From Aureobasidium sp. EXF-3400 (Eukaryota; Ascomycota; Dothideomycetes; Dothideales; Saccotheciaceae), in the NCBI GenBank assembly GCA_024195585.1, contig SWBL01000334.1:1-56614 (forward strand): a stretch of 56,614 nucleotides of DNA, in the 5' to 3' direction. A program made the position numbers and the translations under genes. This document shows, one piece after another, positions 56,527-56,614 of this stretch. Position 1 is the first letter of the stretch, and each line of letters opens with the position of its first letter. The notes under the pieces were generated by a model. That model was not told the origin of the DNA. It did no database searches and worked only from the letters and a program-made list of their open reading frames with translations.

Positions 56527-56614
56527 TCTTCCGTGGCGCAATTGGCTAGCGCGTTCGACTGTTAGAATTTGCTTCGGCATCTTCAGCTATCGAGAGGTTG
56601 ACAGTTCAAGCCTG
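56527..56614 (+). tRNA. tRNA-Asn(GTT), intron-containing, cut by window end
   Basis: Acceptor arm TCTTCCG, then TG, D-arm GCGC..GCGC and anticodon stem TTCGA with loop CTGTTA. The anticodon GTT is at 56561-56563. A 24-nt intron (56565-56588) follows position 37, and the 3' half resumes with A-TCGAG. The T-arm GACAG-TTCAAGC is visible; its closing strand and the 3' acceptor strand lie beyond the window. Confidence 0.88.

Overview
The window looks like nuclear chromosomal DNA of a filamentous ascomycete. The evidence is short spliceosomal introns (mostly 47-64 bp, GT..AG, several with CTRAY branch points), a fungal gene set (INO80 subunit Arp8, hybrid histidine kinase, TBC Rab-GAP, AzgA-type purine permease, GPR1/FUN34 transporter, oxalate decarboxylase, STAND/NLR-like NACHT-ankyrin protein) and a tRNA-Asn with an intron. 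Gene style and intron size suggest Dothideomycetes; that is an inference. About 21 intact protein-coding genes, several relics and one partial tRNA can be supported. Intron boundaries were placed by eye from splice signals, reading frame and family conservation.

Layout. 1-5.9 kb: an AT-rich stretch, then a minus-strand NACHT-ankyrin NLR-like gene. 5.9-8.7 kb: an uncharacterised gene convergent with an F-box gene that carries one in-frame TGA just after its F-box. 9.7-14.5 kb: an MFS transporter convergent with a six-exon secreted GH31 glucosidase. 15-26.99 kb: four minus-strand genes (SnoaL-like dienelactone-hydrolase-related protein, TBC Rab-GAP, GAF hybrid histidine kinase with a GC-AG intron, Arp8). 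27-29.4 kb: no gene seen. 29.4-34.7 kb: AzgA-like permease, then cytosolic bicupin oxalate decarboxylase divergent from a DUF1275 membrane protein. 34.7-37.2 kb: mostly empty, with a perfect 20-bp palindrome. 37.2-46.0 kb: secreted PAN-like protein, GH32 invertase relic, GPR1/FUN34 transporter, small orphan, monocarboxylate-type MFS, and a lysine-rich C-terminal protein.

46-56.6 kb is the most unusual part. It holds two diverged paralogues of a zincin-like HExxH family (48.3-49.7 kb minus, 53.8-55.4 kb plus), with a ubiquitin E2 and a BTB protein between them. A dispersed family of about 60-125 bp imperfect-palindromic repeats is concentrated here. Copies lie upstream of, inside an intron of, and at the 3' end of a lysine-rich hypothetical gene, and on both sides of the first HExxH gene; outlying copies sit at 39.3 kb and 56.3 kb. 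A degenerate pogo/Fot1-like DNA-binding fragment and the partial tRNA-Asn close the window.

The genes do not form one pathway. Local links that can be argued are the divergent oxalate decarboxylase/DUF1275 pair, the divergent E2/BTB pair, and the repeat family with the HExxH paralogues. The repeat family and the HExxH family are the best candidates for something undescribed.
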